The notes beneath the pieces were generated by a model. It worked only from the letters and a program-made list of their open reading frames with translations. It made no database searches and was not told the origin of the DNA. A stretch of DNA of 29,976 nt, from positions 1 through 29,976 of the forward strand of contig CAZCDM010000011.1 of the NCBI GenBank assembly GCA_964497475.1. Reading direction: 5' to 3'. Every line of letters begins with the position of its first letter. Positions within the stretch are counted from its first letter, which is position 1. Positions 29,709 through 29,976 of this stretch are shown here, one piece after another. Source of the DNA: CAZCDM01 sp964497475 (lineage in GTDB: Bacteria; Planctomycetota; Phycisphaerae; SM23-33). A program made the translations under genes and the position numbers.

Positions 29709-29976
29709 CGCCGCCGCTGAAGCGCTGGGTTTGTGCATCATTCCAGCCTTTCACCTCACCCGGAGGGAATGACCCGCCTCAGGGCGTGCGATTACTATGT
29801 ATGTGACCCTGTGTGGGCCAGCCACGCCCGTGCGGGGCGGTGCGAAAAAGGGAGACGCGGCATGACGAGTGAACCCATCGCACAGCCATCCCATAGAGGA
29901 TGTTTATGTGGGGTGCATATAAAGTAGGGCTTGCTGAATATCTCTTCCGGGCCGGTATTACGCCGCGGTGGCGAAG
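29709..29976. other. terminal non-coding stretch, no gene recognised
   Basis: The 268 bases after ino1 hold no recognisable gene. A 21-codon open frame at 29862-29927 has GGGAG eight bases before its ATG but no similarity that I know. The GC content falls around 29900-29950 (ATATAAAG, GAATATC). A GC hairpin near 29826-29842 is not followed by a T-run. The stretch may be the leader of a gene beyond the window edge. Confidence 0.4.

Noticed and set aside
29862..29927. 21-codon open frame with GGGAG before its ATG near the window edge
   Set aside because: Too short and without similarity; the downstream gene it might lead to is outside the window.
1..29976. CRISPR arrays, insertion sequences, prophage or integrase genes, rRNA genes
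   Set aside because: No direct-repeat/spacer pattern, transposase, integrase, or rRNA segment was seen on either strand.

Overview
The window looks like a piece of chromosome from a high-GC planctomycete, most likely of the class Phycisphaerae. The grounds are strong GC bias with long antisense open frames, a PEP-CTERM (exosortase-sorted) protein, prepilin-like proteins, a fused SecDF, an Lgt of the GRxGC-LNGCC type, EF-hand loops in envelope proteins, and short -10 boxes (TACAAT, TATCAT) sitting close to start codons. The taxonomic call is inference from protein families; no rRNA gene is present.

Layout. 149-2956 (minus): fmt, an rsmB-like rRNA methyltransferase and smpB, a tightly packed translation operon. 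3130-4409 (plus): an ECF sigma factor and a membrane protein that is probably its anti-sigma factor, overlapping by 4 bp and preceded by a GGAAC-N18-GTT box typical of ECF autoregulation. 4454-11775 (minus): a long same-strand run, read lgt, a two-PDZ HtrA-like protein without its catalytic His and Asp, a secreted TPR/HEAT protein, a polytopic membrane protein, purC and tatA. 11990-18675 (minus): yjbQ-like, secDF, arsC, an ACT-domain malic enzyme and panD. 18728-21757 (plus): a radical SAM protein of the TIGR03960 type and an MscS channel. 21827-23664 (minus): a secreted CAP-domain protein and a class I methyltransferase. 23791-27838 (plus): five genes encoding a PEP-CTERM protein, a prepilin-like protein and a ZnuA/ZnuC/ZnuB-type metal ABC transporter, each overlapping the next by 4-8 bp. 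27874-29708 (plus): a TlyA-like methyltransferase without S4 domain, and inositol-3-phosphate synthase. The last 268 bases hold no gene I can defend.

How the genes work together. Much of the window serves the cell envelope: SecDF and TatA (export), Lgt (lipoprotein maturation), the pseudoprotease and TPR/HEAT protein (secreted), MscS, and an ECF sigma/anti-sigma pair. Two observations stand out. First, the PEP-CTERM / prepilin / metal-ABC operon is wired as one translationally coupled unit behind a promoter with a 19-bp inverted repeat between its -35 and -10 boxes. This suggests a metal-acquisition system in which surface-sorted proteins feed an ABC importer. Second, both Lgt and SecDF carry EF-hand calcium-binding loops inserted in non-cytoplasmic regions, which hints at calcium sensing or calcium-dependent folding in the export machinery. 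All functions are read from sequence motifs alone; no database search was run.
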